Assembly (NCBI RefSeq): GCF_003028855.1
Contig: NZ_CP028324.1
Location: 124,001 to 188,000 of the forward strand
Source of the DNA: Pseudoduganella armeniaca
GTDB taxonomy: Bacteria; Pseudomonadota; Gammaproteobacteria; Burkholderiales; Burkholderiaceae_D
Reading direction: 5' to 3'
DNA: 64,000 nt
The notes under the pieces are model-generated. The model saw only the letters and a program-made list of their open reading frames with translations, did no database searches and was not told where the DNA came from. How positions within the stretch are numbered: position 1 is the first letter of the stretch; the number at the start of each line of letters is the position of its first letter. The position numbers were made by a program, and so were the translations under genes. Below, piece by piece: positions 7,915 to 15,343 of the stretch.

Positions 7915-8811
7915 TCAGGCCGTCGCTTCGCCGCCCAGGGCTTCCACGACGTCCTTCAGCAGCTTGGACAGTTCGCCCGTCATCAGCATGAAGTCGCCAT
8001 CGAAGCGCTCGTCGTCGTTGCGGGTGACGGCTTCGTTTTCCTTCAGCACGTCCAGCGGCTTGACGCTCTTGATCGCCAGCGCCTCGGTCAGCACGAACGA
8101 GATCTTGCTGTCCCACGTCATCGCCAGGCGCGTGCATTGCTTGCCGGCCGCGATATGGCGGCGCACTTCTTCCGGCTCCAGCGTGTGGCGCACGTAGCGC
8201 ACGGCCGCCTTGCTCTCGCCGGTGGCGCGCAGTTCCGTATCCTGGTCGACCGTGAAGCCGGCCGGCGCTTCGTCGTCCTGCAGCCACGCCGTCATCACGC
8301 CGACCGGCGAGCGCTGCACGCGCAGGCTTTCCAGCGGCATGCGATCGACCGCCTTCAGCAGCAGCTTGATGACTTCGTCGGCCTTGGCCGGGCTGGCCGC
8401 ATCGACCACGAGCCAGCCGTTGACGGGATCGATCCACGTCCAGACGTTGCCGCGGATGGTAAAGGCACGCGGCAGCAATTCGTCGTGCACGCGTTCCTTC
8501 AGTTCCTTCATCGCCTTCTTGCCGGGCGCGAAACCTTGCTGCTCTTCCATTTCCAGCGCGCGGGCCTTGGCGACCTGGTTGACGACCGTGGTCGGCAGCA
8601 GCTTTTTCTCGGTGCCCAGCAGGATCAGCATCTGCTTGTTGACGACATGCACCAGCGAACCGTTGCCGCGCGGCGAGTCCCAGCCCTGGCGCATCAGTTC
8701 ATTGCTGCTGGCCGGCGTGAACGCATGCGGGCGCAGGGCTTCTTCGAGTTGTTCGGGGGTAAATGCCCACGGCGCGGGCAGACGGTAAATCTGAAGATTC
8801 TTGAACCACAT
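7915..8811 (-). CDS. rdgC: Recombination-associated protein RdgC
   Basis: This 298-residue protein is RdgC, a ring-shaped DNA-binding protein that modulates RecA and supports replication-fork and recombination processes in the nucleoid. Diagnostic features are the start MWFKNLQIYRLP, the GWDSPRG segment near residue 45, LLPTTVVNQ near 77, LPRAFTIRG near 115 and DFMLMTGELSKLL near the C-terminus. Length is typical. It is transcribed in the same direction as dinB just upstream, with a 120-bp gap, and ends at an intrinsic terminator. Confidence 0.96.
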   Translation of the reverse strand: MWFKNLQIYRLPAPWAFTPEQLEEALRPHAFTPASSNELMRQGWDSPRGNGSLVHVVNKQMLILLGTEKKLLPTTVVNQVAKARALEMEEQQGFAPGKKAMKELKERVHDELLPRAFTIRGNVWTWIDPVNGWLVVDAASPAKADEVIKLLLKAVDRMPLESLRVQRSPVGVMTAWLQDDEAPAGFTVDQDTELRATGESKAAVRYVRHTLEPEEVRRHIAAGKQCTRLAMTWDSKISFVLTEALAIKSVKPLDVLKENEAVTRNDDERFDGDFMLMTGELSKLLKDVVEALGGEATA

Positions 8812-8900
8812 AACGTTGTTTGCCTTGATCAGCTAATTCCGGGGGGAACGGTATTCTACCGGTCCCGACAGGCCAAGTCATCGGTTACTTCGGCAAGCTT

Positions 8901-8928
8901 GGCAGCCTGGCAAGCTTGCCTGGCTGCC
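8901..8928. repeat. Hairpin just past the dinB stop codon
   Basis: GGCAGCC (8901-8907) and GGCTGCC (8922-8928) pair around an inner palindrome built on GGCAAGCTTGCC. The hairpin begins 4 bp after the dinB stop codon. It has no T-run on either strand, so it may stabilise the 3' end or act as a weak Rho-dependent end. Its termination role is a guess. Confidence 0.5.
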
Positions 8929-8931
8929 ACT

Positions 8932-10089
8932 TCACAGGCGTTCGAACAGATCGCCTTGCACCGGCTGGCGTTGCTGCGTCAGCTCGTCCAATGGCGTCAG
9001 CGCGCTGACGCGCACGCCCAGCAGGCGGATGCGCTGCTCCAGCGGCACCCGGCGCAGGCATTCGCCGGCCGCGCGCCGGATCGTGGCGCCGTCCGCTGTC
9101 GGCTGCGGCAACGTCACGTCGCGGGTGACGGTATGGAAATCGGCATAACGCAGCTTGATGCCGACCGTGCGGCCGGCGTAGCGCTTGCGCTGCAGGTCTT
9201 CCGACAGCCGCATGCACAGCCGCGTGAAGATGTCGGACAGCGCGGCCCGGTCATGCTTGGCATGCAGGTCGCGCTCGAACGTCGTTTCGCGGCTGATGCC
9301 TTTCGGTTCCGAACTGGTGACAACGGCCCGGGTGTCGTGACCGTGCGCCACGTCGCGCAGCCATTGGGCCGTGTTCAGGCCGAAATGCTCCTGCAGCAGC
9401 TTCGGTTCCGCCTGCGCCAGCTGCCCCACCGTTTCGATGCCGAGCGCGATCAGCTTGGTGTTGGCTTTCGGGCCGATGCCGTTGATCTTGCGCACCGGCA
9501 GCGGCCAGATCCGCGTCGGCACGTCGTCGTACGAAACGATCGTCATGCCGTTCGGCTTCTCCAGGTCGGAACAGATCTTGGCCAGCAATTTATTCGGCGC
9601 GATGCCGATCGAGCACGACAAGCCGGTGGCATCGCGCACCGCGTCCTTGATGCGCTGGGCCAGCGCGCGGGTTTCGTCCGGATGGTCGGTGAGATCGATA
9701 TAGATCTCGTCGATGCCGCGGTCTTCGATATGGGGTGCGATCCCCGCCACCGCCGCCTTGAACAGGCGCGAGTAGTGCCGGTAGGAGTCGAAGTCGGCCG
9801 GCAGCAGGATCGCATCGGGCGCCAGCGCGGCCGCTTTCATCATGCCCATCGCCGAAAACACCCCCAGCGCCCGCGCCTCGTAGGTGGACGTCGTGACGAC
9901 ACCGCGGCCGGCATAGTCGCGCAGCCGTGCATAGTCGCGCGTGCCGTCCGCCCGCAGCACCGGTGCGTTGGCCGAGCGGCCACCGATGACGACGGCCTCG
10001 CCGCGTAATTCCGGGTAGCGCAGCAGCTCGACGGACGCGTAAAACGCATCCATGTCGAGGTGGGCAATACGGCGCGGCGGCTGGGACAT
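8932..10089 (-). CDS. dinB: DNA polymerase IV (Y-family translesion polymerase)
   Basis: This 385-residue error-prone polymerase copies past damaged bases. The Y-family catalytic motifs are present: RRIAHLDMDAFYASVE at the N-terminus with the first metal-binding Asp, ALGVFSAMGMMKA near residue 70, DRGIDEIYIDLT near 105 with the catalytic acidic pair, and CSIGIAPNKLLAKICSDLEKP near 140. The little-finger domain follows. The start is the ATG at 10089; upstream in-frame codons reach only a TTG at 10113. There is no ribosome-binding site. Instead a LexA-type box and a perfect -10 lie directly against the ATG, suggesting SOS control and a leaderless mRNA. rdgC follows on the same strand. Confidence 0.96.
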   Translation of the reverse strand: MSQPPRRIAHLDMDAFYASVELLRYPELRGEAVVIGGRSANAPVLRADGTRDYARLRDYAGRGVVTTSTYEARALGVFSAMGMMKAAALAPDAILLPADFDSYRHYSRLFKAAVAGIAPHIEDRGIDEIYIDLTDHPDETRALAQRIKDAVRDATGLSCSIGIAPNKLLAKICSDLEKPNGMTIVSYDDVPTRIWPLPVRKINGIGPKANTKLIALGIETVGQLAQAEPKLLQEHFGLNTAQWLRDVAHGHDTRAVVTSSEPKGISRETTFERDLHAKHDRAALSDIFTRLCMRLSEDLQRKRYAGRTVGIKLRYADFHTVTRDVTLPQPTADGATIRRAAGECLRRVPLEQRIRLLGVRVSALTPLDELTQQRQPVQGDLFERL

Positions 10090-10108
10090 ACTGTAATTAT
10101 ATCCAGTA
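10089..10108 (-). promoter_or_regulatory. LexA (SOS) box overlapping the dinB -10 and start codon
   Basis: On the minus strand the 20-mer reads TACTGGATATAATTACAGTA, against the gammaproteobacterial LexA consensus TACTGTATATATATACAGTA. The CTG-N10-CAG core is intact. It contains a perfect TATAAT (10096-10101) six bases before the dinB ATG, and its last base is the A of the start codon. LexA binding here would block the promoter directly. Confidence 0.8.
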
Positions 10109-10283
10109 TTCAACTAGCAATGCCATGCGGGCCGAAAATGTTTGCAATCAAGCACTTAGCTGCAAGATAAGTAGCACCTTGTCCATCGTTTTTTCGCAAC
10201 AGACGCCCGACAATTCGCGCTCCCGTGTGCTGTGCGTAGGTCGGCAGGGGTAGCATCGGAACTTTCCCACTGCCCCGACACCG

Positions 10284-11393
10284 ATGACCGACACCATCGC
10301 TTCCCGCCCGCCGCGCGGCCTGGCCCTTTTCCTGTCCGGCCTGCTTCTTGCCGGTCCCGTCCTTGCGCAGGGCAGCGTCACCGTCATGGGCGGTGTCGAT
10401 GCGTTTGCCGGCTCGCTGAAGAACAGCGGCGATGCGGCCCGCACGACCGTGGTCGGCAGCGGCGGCATGACGACCTCCTGGTTCGGCTTCAAGGGTTCGG
10501 AAGACCTGGGCGGCGGTGTGCGCGCGGAATTCTTCCTGACCGGCTTCTTCCAGACCGACACCGGCGCCTCGGGCCGCTTCGGCGGCGACAATATGTTTTC
10601 GCGCGACGCCAACGTGGCGCTGGTCGGCTCCATGGGCCGCCTGCAGGTCGGCCGCGCCTCGGCGCCCAGCTTCCTGCCCAATATCCTGTTCAACCCGTTC
10701 GGCGATTCGTTCACTTTTTCGCCCCTGGTGCTGCACTCGTACGTGCCGACCGGCCGCTTCGGCGCCCGCACCTGGGCCCCGACCAATGCGGGCGACAGCG
10801 GCTGGAGCAACCATGTCGTCTACACCACGCCCAGCTGGAACGGCCTGCGCGCCAGCCTGCACTACCAGGCCGGCGAGAAAGCTGGCCAGTCGAGCAAGCA
10901 CAATGTCGCCATCAGCACGCTGTACAGCAAGGATGCGCTGACGCTCAGCGCCTTTGCCCACCGGGTGCGCGACAGCAACCCCAATCAGGGCGGCGCCATC
11001 CTCGACGTGACCCGCGCACCCGTCAACTACGCGGCGATCGACGAACAGCGCGCCTGGTTCCTGGGCGCGACCTATGACTTCCGCCTGCTCAAGCTGTACG
11101 GCACCTGGCAGCGCACCTTCGACGACGCGGCCGGCAGCGAAGCGCTGGGCGACCGCACGGCCAGCGCCGGTGTCGCCGTCCCGGCCGGGCCCGGCGCGAT
11201 CCTGTTCGGCGTGGCCGACACGCGCCGCAGCGGCCGGCTGATCGGCGATACCCGCTCGCGCCGCACCGCCTCGCTGGGCTACGACTACCGGCTGTCCAAG
11301 CGTACCGACCTGTACACCGTCGCCATGGGCGACCGCATCACTGCCCTGCCGACGGCCATGAGCTACGCGCTCGGCATTCGCCATTCGTTCTGA
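10284..11393 (+). CDS. Gram-negative porin (general porin family)
   Basis: This 369-residue outer-membrane protein has a Sec signal (hydrophobic core FLSGLLLAGPVLA, cleavage after ALA-type residues near position 30). A typical betaproteobacterial trimeric porin barrel follows. The mature start (QGSVTVMGGVDAFAG), the SWFGFKGSEDLGGGVRAEF strand and loop, the GRLQVGR strand and the C-terminal strand ending in a terminal Phe (YALGIRHSF) are hallmarks. The terminal Phe is the BAM assembly signal. It should form a diffusion channel for small solutes. The ATG at 10284 has no strong ribosome site. It is 22 bp upstream of the chemotaxis receptor on the same strand, a spacing that allows cotranscription. 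Confidence 0.92.
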   Translation: MTDTIASRPPRGLALFLSGLLLAGPVLAQGSVTVMGGVDAFAGSLKNSGDAARTTVVGSGGMTTSWFGFKGSEDLGGGVRAEFFLTGFFQTDTGASGRFGGDNMFSRDANVALVGSMGRLQVGRASAPSFLPNILFNPFGDSFTFSPLVLHSYVPTGRFGARTWAPTNAGDSGWSNHVVYTTPSWNGLRASLHYQAGEKAGQSSKHNVAISTLYSKDALTLSAFAHRVRDSNPNQGGAILDVTRAPVNYAAIDEQRAWFLGATYDFRLLKLYGTWQRTFDDAAGSEALGDRTASAGVAVPAGPGAILFGVADTRRSGRLIGDTRSRRTASLGYDYRLSKRTDLYTVAMGDRITALPTAMSYALGIRHSF

Positions 11394-11415
11394 CCGTTTC
11401 AAACAAGGAAAAACA

Positions 11416-13152
11416 ATGACACTGTCCAATTTGAAGATCGGGGGCCGGCTGGCCGTCGGTTTCGCCATCACGATCCTGATCATGCTGATCATGTCGCTCA
11501 TCGGCATCAACCGGGTGCAGAAAATGGACGACCTGGCCGAGGCGATCGTCAACGACCGCTATGCCAAGGTGGCGCTGATCAACGACATGCGCAGCTACGC
11601 GAACCGCGGCGCGCAGGCGTTGCGCAACGCGATGCTCGCGCCCGACCCGGCCGCCAGCGCCAAGTTCCTCGAAGGCCTGGCCGATGCCGACCGCGTTGGC
11701 GCGGAAAAGGCACAGGAACTGGAAAAAATCATCGTGCGCGCCGATACAAAGCAGAAATTCGCCGACCAGCGCGATGCTTTCACGGCCTACCGCGACGTGC
11801 GCGAAAAGACCATCGCCCAGTTCCGCGGCGGCGACCGCGACGGTGCCATCGCCGCCCTGTTTGCCAGCGTGGTGCCGGCCCAGAACGCCTACTTCGGCAA
11901 GCTGGACGTGCTGCTGAAGGACCAGCGCGAGCTGATGGCATCGGACGGCAAGGCGGCCGGCGACGCGGCGCACACGGCCACGACAACGATGATCGTGCTG
12001 CTGATTGTCGCCACCGCAGTCTCGGCGCTGGCCGGCTACCTGATCACGCGTTCCGTCACGCAGCCGATCCTGGAGGCCGTACACGTGGCCGAAACGGTCG
12101 CGGGCGGCGACCTGACCGCCGTCATCGACACGCACCGCAAGGATGAGACCGGTCGACTGCTGGTGGCGTTGCAGGAAATGACGCAAGGCCTGACGCGCAC
12201 CGTACGCGCCGTGCGCGACAGCACCGACACGATCAACACCGCGTCGGCCGAGATCGCGACGGGCAATATGGACCTGTCCAACCGCACCGAGCAACAGGCC
12301 GCCAGCCTGGAAGAGACCGCCTCGTCGATGGAGGAACTGACGTCCACCGTGCGCCAGAACGCCGACAACGCACGCCAGGCCAATGTGCTCGTCACCTCTG
12401 CCGCCGAGCACGCCAACCAGGGCGGCACCGTGGTGGGCCAGGTCGTGCAGACGATGGGCTCGATCAAGGAGAGCTCGGGCAAGATCGTGGACATCATCGG
12501 CGTCATCGACGGCATCGCGTTCCAGACCAATATCCTGGCGCTGAACGCCGCCGTGGAAGCGGCGCGCGCCGGCGAGCAGGGCCGTGGCTTTGCGGTCGTC
12601 GCCAGCGAGGTGCGCAACCTGGCGCAGCGCTCGGCCAGCGCGGCGAGGGAAATCAAGGAGCTGATCAACGACTCCGTCGAGAAGGTGGACGCGGGCGGCC
12701 GACTGGTCGACGAAGCGGGCACGACGATGGGACGCATCGTGGCCTCCGTGCAGCAGGTGGCGGCGATCATGAACGAGATCACGTCCGCCAGTCAGGAGCA
12801 GAGCGCCGGCATCGAGCAGATCAACACGACGATCGTCGCGATGGACAACGCCACGCAACAGAACGCGGCGCTGGTGGAGGAAGCGGCGGCCGCGGCGGCA
12901 AGCCTGCGCGAACAGGCCGAGCGCCTGTCGACCGCGATCGCCGTGTTCCGTCTCGACAGCATGGCTGCGGCCGTCGCGCCAGCAGTGGTGGCCCCCAAGC
13001 CTGCGCCAGCGCAGCCGCTGAAGTTGGCCGCGGCGCCGGTGAAGCCGGTGGCGCCACGAGAAGAACGCCGGGCGGCACCGTCGGCCCCTGCCCCGGCGCG
13101 GGCAAAACCGGCCGCCAAGGCGCCGCAAAGCGACGAGTGGGAAGAGTTCTGA
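11416..13152 (+). CDS. Methyl-accepting chemotaxis protein
   Basis: This 578-residue chemoreceptor has a first membrane helix at about 10-30, a periplasmic four-helix-bundle (4HB_MCP-like) sensor to about 190, a second membrane helix at 195-215, a HAMP linker (RSVTQPILEAV onward), and a long coiled-coil signalling domain. The CheA/CheW hairpin tip reads IIGVIDGIAFQTNILALNAA near residue 375. Flanking methylation-type sequences are visible, for example EQQAASLEETASSMEEL near 292. The C-terminal tail is Ala/Pro rich and ends in DEWEEF, resembling the NWETF pentapeptide that tethers CheR and CheB. AAGGAA precedes the ATG. The ligand is unknown. Confidence 0.96.
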   Translation: MTLSNLKIGGRLAVGFAITILIMLIMSLIGINRVQKMDDLAEAIVNDRYAKVALINDMRSYANRGAQALRNAMLAPDPAASAKFLEGLADADRVGAEKAQELEKIIVRADTKQKFADQRDAFTAYRDVREKTIAQFRGGDRDGAIAALFASVVPAQNAYFGKLDVLLKDQRELMASDGKAAGDAAHTATTTMIVLLIVATAVSALAGYLITRSVTQPILEAVHVAETVAGGDLTAVIDTHRKDETGRLLVALQEMTQGLTRTVRAVRDSTDTINTASAEIATGNMDLSNRTEQQAASLEETASSMEELTSTVRQNADNARQANVLVTSAAEHANQGGTVVGQVVQTMGSIKESSGKIVDIIGVIDGIAFQTNILALNAAVEAARAGEQGRGFAVVASEVRNLAQRSASAAREIKELINDSVEKVDAGGRLVDEAGTTMGRIVASVQQVAAIMNEITSASQEQSAGIEQINTTIVAMDNATQQNAALVEEAAAAAASLREQAERLSTAIAVFRLDSMAAAVAPAVVAPKPAPAQPLKLAAAPVKPVAPREERRAAPSAPAPARAKPAAKAPQSDEWEEF

Positions 13153-13153
13153 G

Positions 13154-14011
13154 TTAGCGTTTCGCCTCGGCCAGCGCGCGGAACCAGGCGGCGCTGGCCT
13201 GGTCCGCCGGGAAGAACGATTCCAGGCGCAGTTCGTGCACGGTCACGTCGTGCGGCGTGCCCAGGGTCGTGATCGTCGTAAACAGGTTCAGCGTCACATC
13301 TCCCTTGCGCAGGGTCAGCGGCAGGAACGGCAAGGCGCGCCGCTCCAGGTTGGGCGACTGCGTGCTTGCTGCGAGGCTAGGCAGCGCCGTCAGTTCGCGC
13401 AGCAAGGCCGTGGCTTCGCTGCCGGGGCCGTCGCTCATTGCCTCGCGCTGCAGCCACAGCAGTTGGTCCGCGCACACCTCCTCCCAGTTGACGATCAGCG
13501 GCCGTAGCGCCGTCAAGGTCAGGCGAATGACGTTGAGCGAGCCGTCGCGCGGAATCGGCGCATGGGCCGGCATGTCGAGCAGGAAGCGCATCATCGCCAC
13601 CGCCGGCTCGTTGGCCATGACGAGGTTCCACAACCGGTCCACCACCAGCGCGGGGTACGGCGCGGCCTGCGCCAGCATGAATTCCAGCGCCTGCCGCACC
13701 GCGGCCAGTTCGGGATCGGACAGGTCGCGTTCCTGGTACGCCGGCGCGAAGCCGGCAGCCAGCAACATGGCATTGCGCTGGCGCAGCGGGACATCCAGCA
13801 CCAACCCCAGCTTCAGGATCAGTTCGCGGCTTGGTTGGGAGCGGCCGCTTTCCAGGAAGCTGAGGTGGCGCTGCGAGACGTTCGCCTCGGCCGACAGCGC
13901 CAGCTGGCTGAGCCCGCGCTTGCCGCGCCAGTAGCGCAGTGCCTGGGCGAAGTCGCTGAAGTAGTGGTCGCGTGCGGCGGTGTCCATGGCATTCGTCGAG
14001 TCGGCTGTCAT
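13154..14011 (-). CDS. XRE-family regulator with MmyB-like ligand domain
   Basis: This 285-residue cytoplasmic transcriptional regulator has an N-terminal Cro/C1-type helix-turn-helix (ALRYWRGKRGLSQLALSAEA, then VSQRHLSFLESGRSQPSREL). A C-terminal MmyB-like (PAS-type) domain follows, with hallmarks such as YPALVVDRLWNLVMANEPAV and LRLESFFPAD. MmyB-type domains are thought to bind small or fatty-acid-like ligands. I chose the ATG at 14011. Another ATG lies 8 codons downstream, and the frame opens 20 codons earlier. It converges on the chemoreceptor gene with a single base between the stop codons. The target genes are unknown. Confidence 0.9.
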   Translation of the reverse strand: MTADSTNAMDTAARDHYFSDFAQALRYWRGKRGLSQLALSAEANVSQRHLSFLESGRSQPSRELILKLGLVLDVPLRQRNAMLLAAGFAPAYQERDLSDPELAAVRQALEFMLAQAAPYPALVVDRLWNLVMANEPAVAMMRFLLDMPAHAPIPRDGSLNVIRLTLTALRPLIVNWEEVCADQLLWLQREAMSDGPGSEATALLRELTALPSLAASTQSPNLERRALPFLPLTLRKGDVTLNLFTTITTLGTPHDVTVHELRLESFFPADQASAAWFRALAEAKR

Positions 14012-14122
14012 AAGACCATTCTGCGGGTTTCGCCGGGGCGCGGCAATGACGTCCCAGGTAATGAATGGCATGCGATCCAGGCGGACTCGTTAGCGAAAAT
14101 CAGCATTATTTTCGAAAAGCCC

Positions 14123-14152
14123 TTGCGGAATCGAGAAACGGCGCAGTAGAAT
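14123..14152 (+). promoter_or_regulatory. Promoter of the tRNA cluster
   Basis: TTGCGG (14123-14128) and TAGAAT (14147-14152) are 18 bp apart. They lie 52 bp before the first tRNA and are followed by a GC-rich sequence. TAGAAT matches the -10 consensus at five of six positions. Confidence 0.6.
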
Positions 14153-14204
14153 ACGGCCTCTTCTGAACGTTGTGACAAACGTTCGAAGTTCGAAAGATGG
14201 TAGC

Positions 14205-14280
14205 GGGCGCTTAGCTCAGTTGGTAGAGCGGATCCCTTACAAGGATTAGGTCGGGAGTTCGAGCCTCTCAGCGCCCACCA
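14205..14280 (+). tRNA. tRNA-Val (anticodon UAC)
   Basis: The 76-nt sequence folds as a standard cloverleaf. The acceptor stem is GGGCGCT/AGCGCCC, the D-loop is AGCTCAGTTGGTAGAGC, the anticodon loop CTTACAA contains TAC, and the T-loop is TTCGAGC. The 3' end ACCA is encoded. It is the first gene of a three-tRNA cluster. Confidence 0.96.
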
Positions 14281-14299
14281 CGAACTTTAATGAAGACCT

Positions 14300-14376
14300 G
14301 GAGCGGTAGTTCAGTTGGTTAGAATACCGGCCTGTCACGCCGGGGGTCGCGGGTTCGAGCCCCGTCCGCTCCGCCA
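14300..14376 (+). tRNA. tRNA-Asp (anticodon GUC), copy 1
   Basis: The 77-nt cloverleaf has acceptor stem GGAGCGG/CCGCTCC, anticodon loop CTGTCAC with GTC, T-loop TTCGAGC and an encoded CCA. It is identical to the copy at 14456-14532. It lies 19 bp after tRNA-Val. Confidence 0.97.
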
Positions 14377-14388
14377 GGATTCCGAAGG

Positions 14389-14412
14389 GAGCCCGAATAG
14401 TCGGGCTTTTTT
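14389..14412 (+). terminator. Intrinsic terminator after tRNA-Asp copy 1
   Basis: AGCCCGA (14390-14396) and TCGGGCT (14401-14407) form a stem with loop ATAG, followed by five T residues. It lies between the two tRNA-Asp genes. The second copy may therefore depend on read-through or on its own promoter. Confidence 0.85.
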
Positions 14413-14455
14413 CACGCAGCTTGTTTGCGCTTCCGCACTAGCGGGATTGCAGATT

Positions 14456-14532
14456 GGAGCGGTAGTTCAGTTGGTTAGAATACCGGCCTGTCACGCCGGG
14501 GGTCGCGGGTTCGAGCCCCGTCCGCTCCGCCA
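14456..14532 (+). tRNA. tRNA-Asp (anticodon GUC), copy 2
   Basis: This is an exact 77-nt duplicate of the tRNA-Asp at 14300-14376, with encoded CCA. A different spacer and its own downstream terminator surround it, so only the tRNA body is duplicated. Confidence 0.97.
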
Positions 14533-14542
14533 ACATCTGAGA

Positions 14543-14573
14543 AAGGCCCCGATTCGTCGGGGCCTTTTTCTTT
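14543..14573 (+). terminator. Intrinsic terminator of the tRNA cluster
   Basis: AAGGCCCCGA and TCGGGGCCTT form a strong stem with loop TTCG, followed by a T-rich tract. It lies 10 bp after tRNA-Asp copy 2. Confidence 0.9.
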
Positions 14574-14634
14574 TCTGCGGGCGGCGAGCCAAGCCTGCGC
14601 GCCAGGGGTTCTTTACACCCAGAAGCAGAGAGCT

Positions 14635-14675
14635 GGGGTCAGACAGGGACGCCGAGTCCCGCCGGGCCTGATCCC
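14635..14675. repeat. Degenerate GGGGTCAG palindrome in a 325-bp gene-free stretch
   Basis: GGGGTCAGACAGGGAC at 14635 faces GGGCCTGATCCC near 14664-14675, with mismatches. It looks like a decayed member of the window's palindrome family. The rest of 14574-14857, between the tRNA terminator and the next gene, holds nothing else I can name. The region directly before 14858 must contain the promoter of the cyclic-nucleotide-binding gene, but I see no convincing hexamers. Confidence 0.5.
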
Positions 14676-14857
14676 GGTTTTCGGTCTTGGGTTCAGGGAT
14701 ACGTTGGCGTCGCACAGTACCCTCCCCGGTTGTCCGGTCGCTCACGCTGTCTTTCCCGCGCAACAACCCGAGCACACTTCAGCGCCACCACCCCGCACCG
14801 CACAAAACCGGCGACAATGATGTCGAAACCTTCACCGTCGTGCCACCCGGAGTATTC

Positions 14858-15343
14858 GTGATTTTTGGCTTCCTGAAACCGCCTCCCCTGTCGCCGCGCC
14901 TGGTCCGGCTGCGCGAAAGCGACCTGCTCAATACGCTGACCCCGCTGGAACTGAAGATCGTCGACGGGTTGATGCACGAGCGCCGCTACCTCGCCGGCGA
15001 GATCATCTTCGACGAAGGCGAGGAAGGCCAGGCGCTGTACCTCGTCACGGCCGGCCACGTGCAGATCAGCCGCACCATCAACGGCGCGCCGGAAATCCTG
15101 ACGGAGCTGTCGCCGGGCGCCTTCTTCGGCGACCTGGCCCTGCTGGACAATTCACCGCGCAATGCGCAGGCGCGGGCCTGGGACAACTGCGAGCTGGCCG
15201 TGTTCTTCCGGGCCGATTTCATGAGCCTGATGGAAACGGATGCCGTCATCGGTTACAAGATCTCGCTGGCGCTCGCACGGCATATCGCCAGCATGCTGCG
15301 CGGCGCCATGGACCCCGGCCGCCCCCCAGCCGGCGCCCTGTGA
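14858..15343 (+). CDS. Cyclic-nucleotide-binding domain protein
   Basis: This 161-residue protein consists of essentially one cyclic-nucleotide-binding (Crp-like) beta-roll. The strands YLAGEIIFDEGEEGQALYLV and the phosphate-binding cassette LSPGAFFGDLALLDNSPRNA are clear. The second half of the cassette has NSPRNAQARA, where nucleotide binders usually carry RxAT/S, so ligand binding is plausible but not certain. There is no DNA-binding helix-turn-helix, so it is not a Crp-type regulator. I chose GTG at 14858 because GGAG lies 5 nt before it and the frame upstream lacks family similarity. Its stop codon overlaps the ATG of the AI-2E-type permease by one base, implying translational coupling and a possible regulatory partner role. 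Confidence 0.82.
   Translation: MIFGFLKPPPLSPRLVRLRESDLLNTLTPLELKIVDGLMHERRYLAGEIIFDEGEEGQALYLVTAGHVQISRTINGAPEILTELSPGAFFGDLALLDNSPRNAQARAWDNCELAVFFRADFMSLMETDAVIGYKISLALARHIASMLRGAMDPGRPPAGAL

Noticed and set aside
8137..10008. 623-codon plus-strand frame over rdgC and dinB
   Set aside because: Antisense to two highly conserved genes; product is Arg/Gln/His-rich without motifs.
10110..11552. 480-codon minus-strand frame over the porin and the start of the chemoreceptor
   Set aside because: No family resemblance and antisense to a porin with a signal peptide, a C-terminal Phe and continuous barrel features.
11338..13128. 596-codon minus-strand frame over the chemoreceptor gene
   Set aside because: Antisense to a complete MCP; product is an Arg/His-rich shadow.
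14205..14532. Repeated tRNA-Asp sequence as a CRISPR or attachment-site repeat
   Set aside because: There are only two copies, each a complete tRNA; no integrase or short regular spacer pattern follows.
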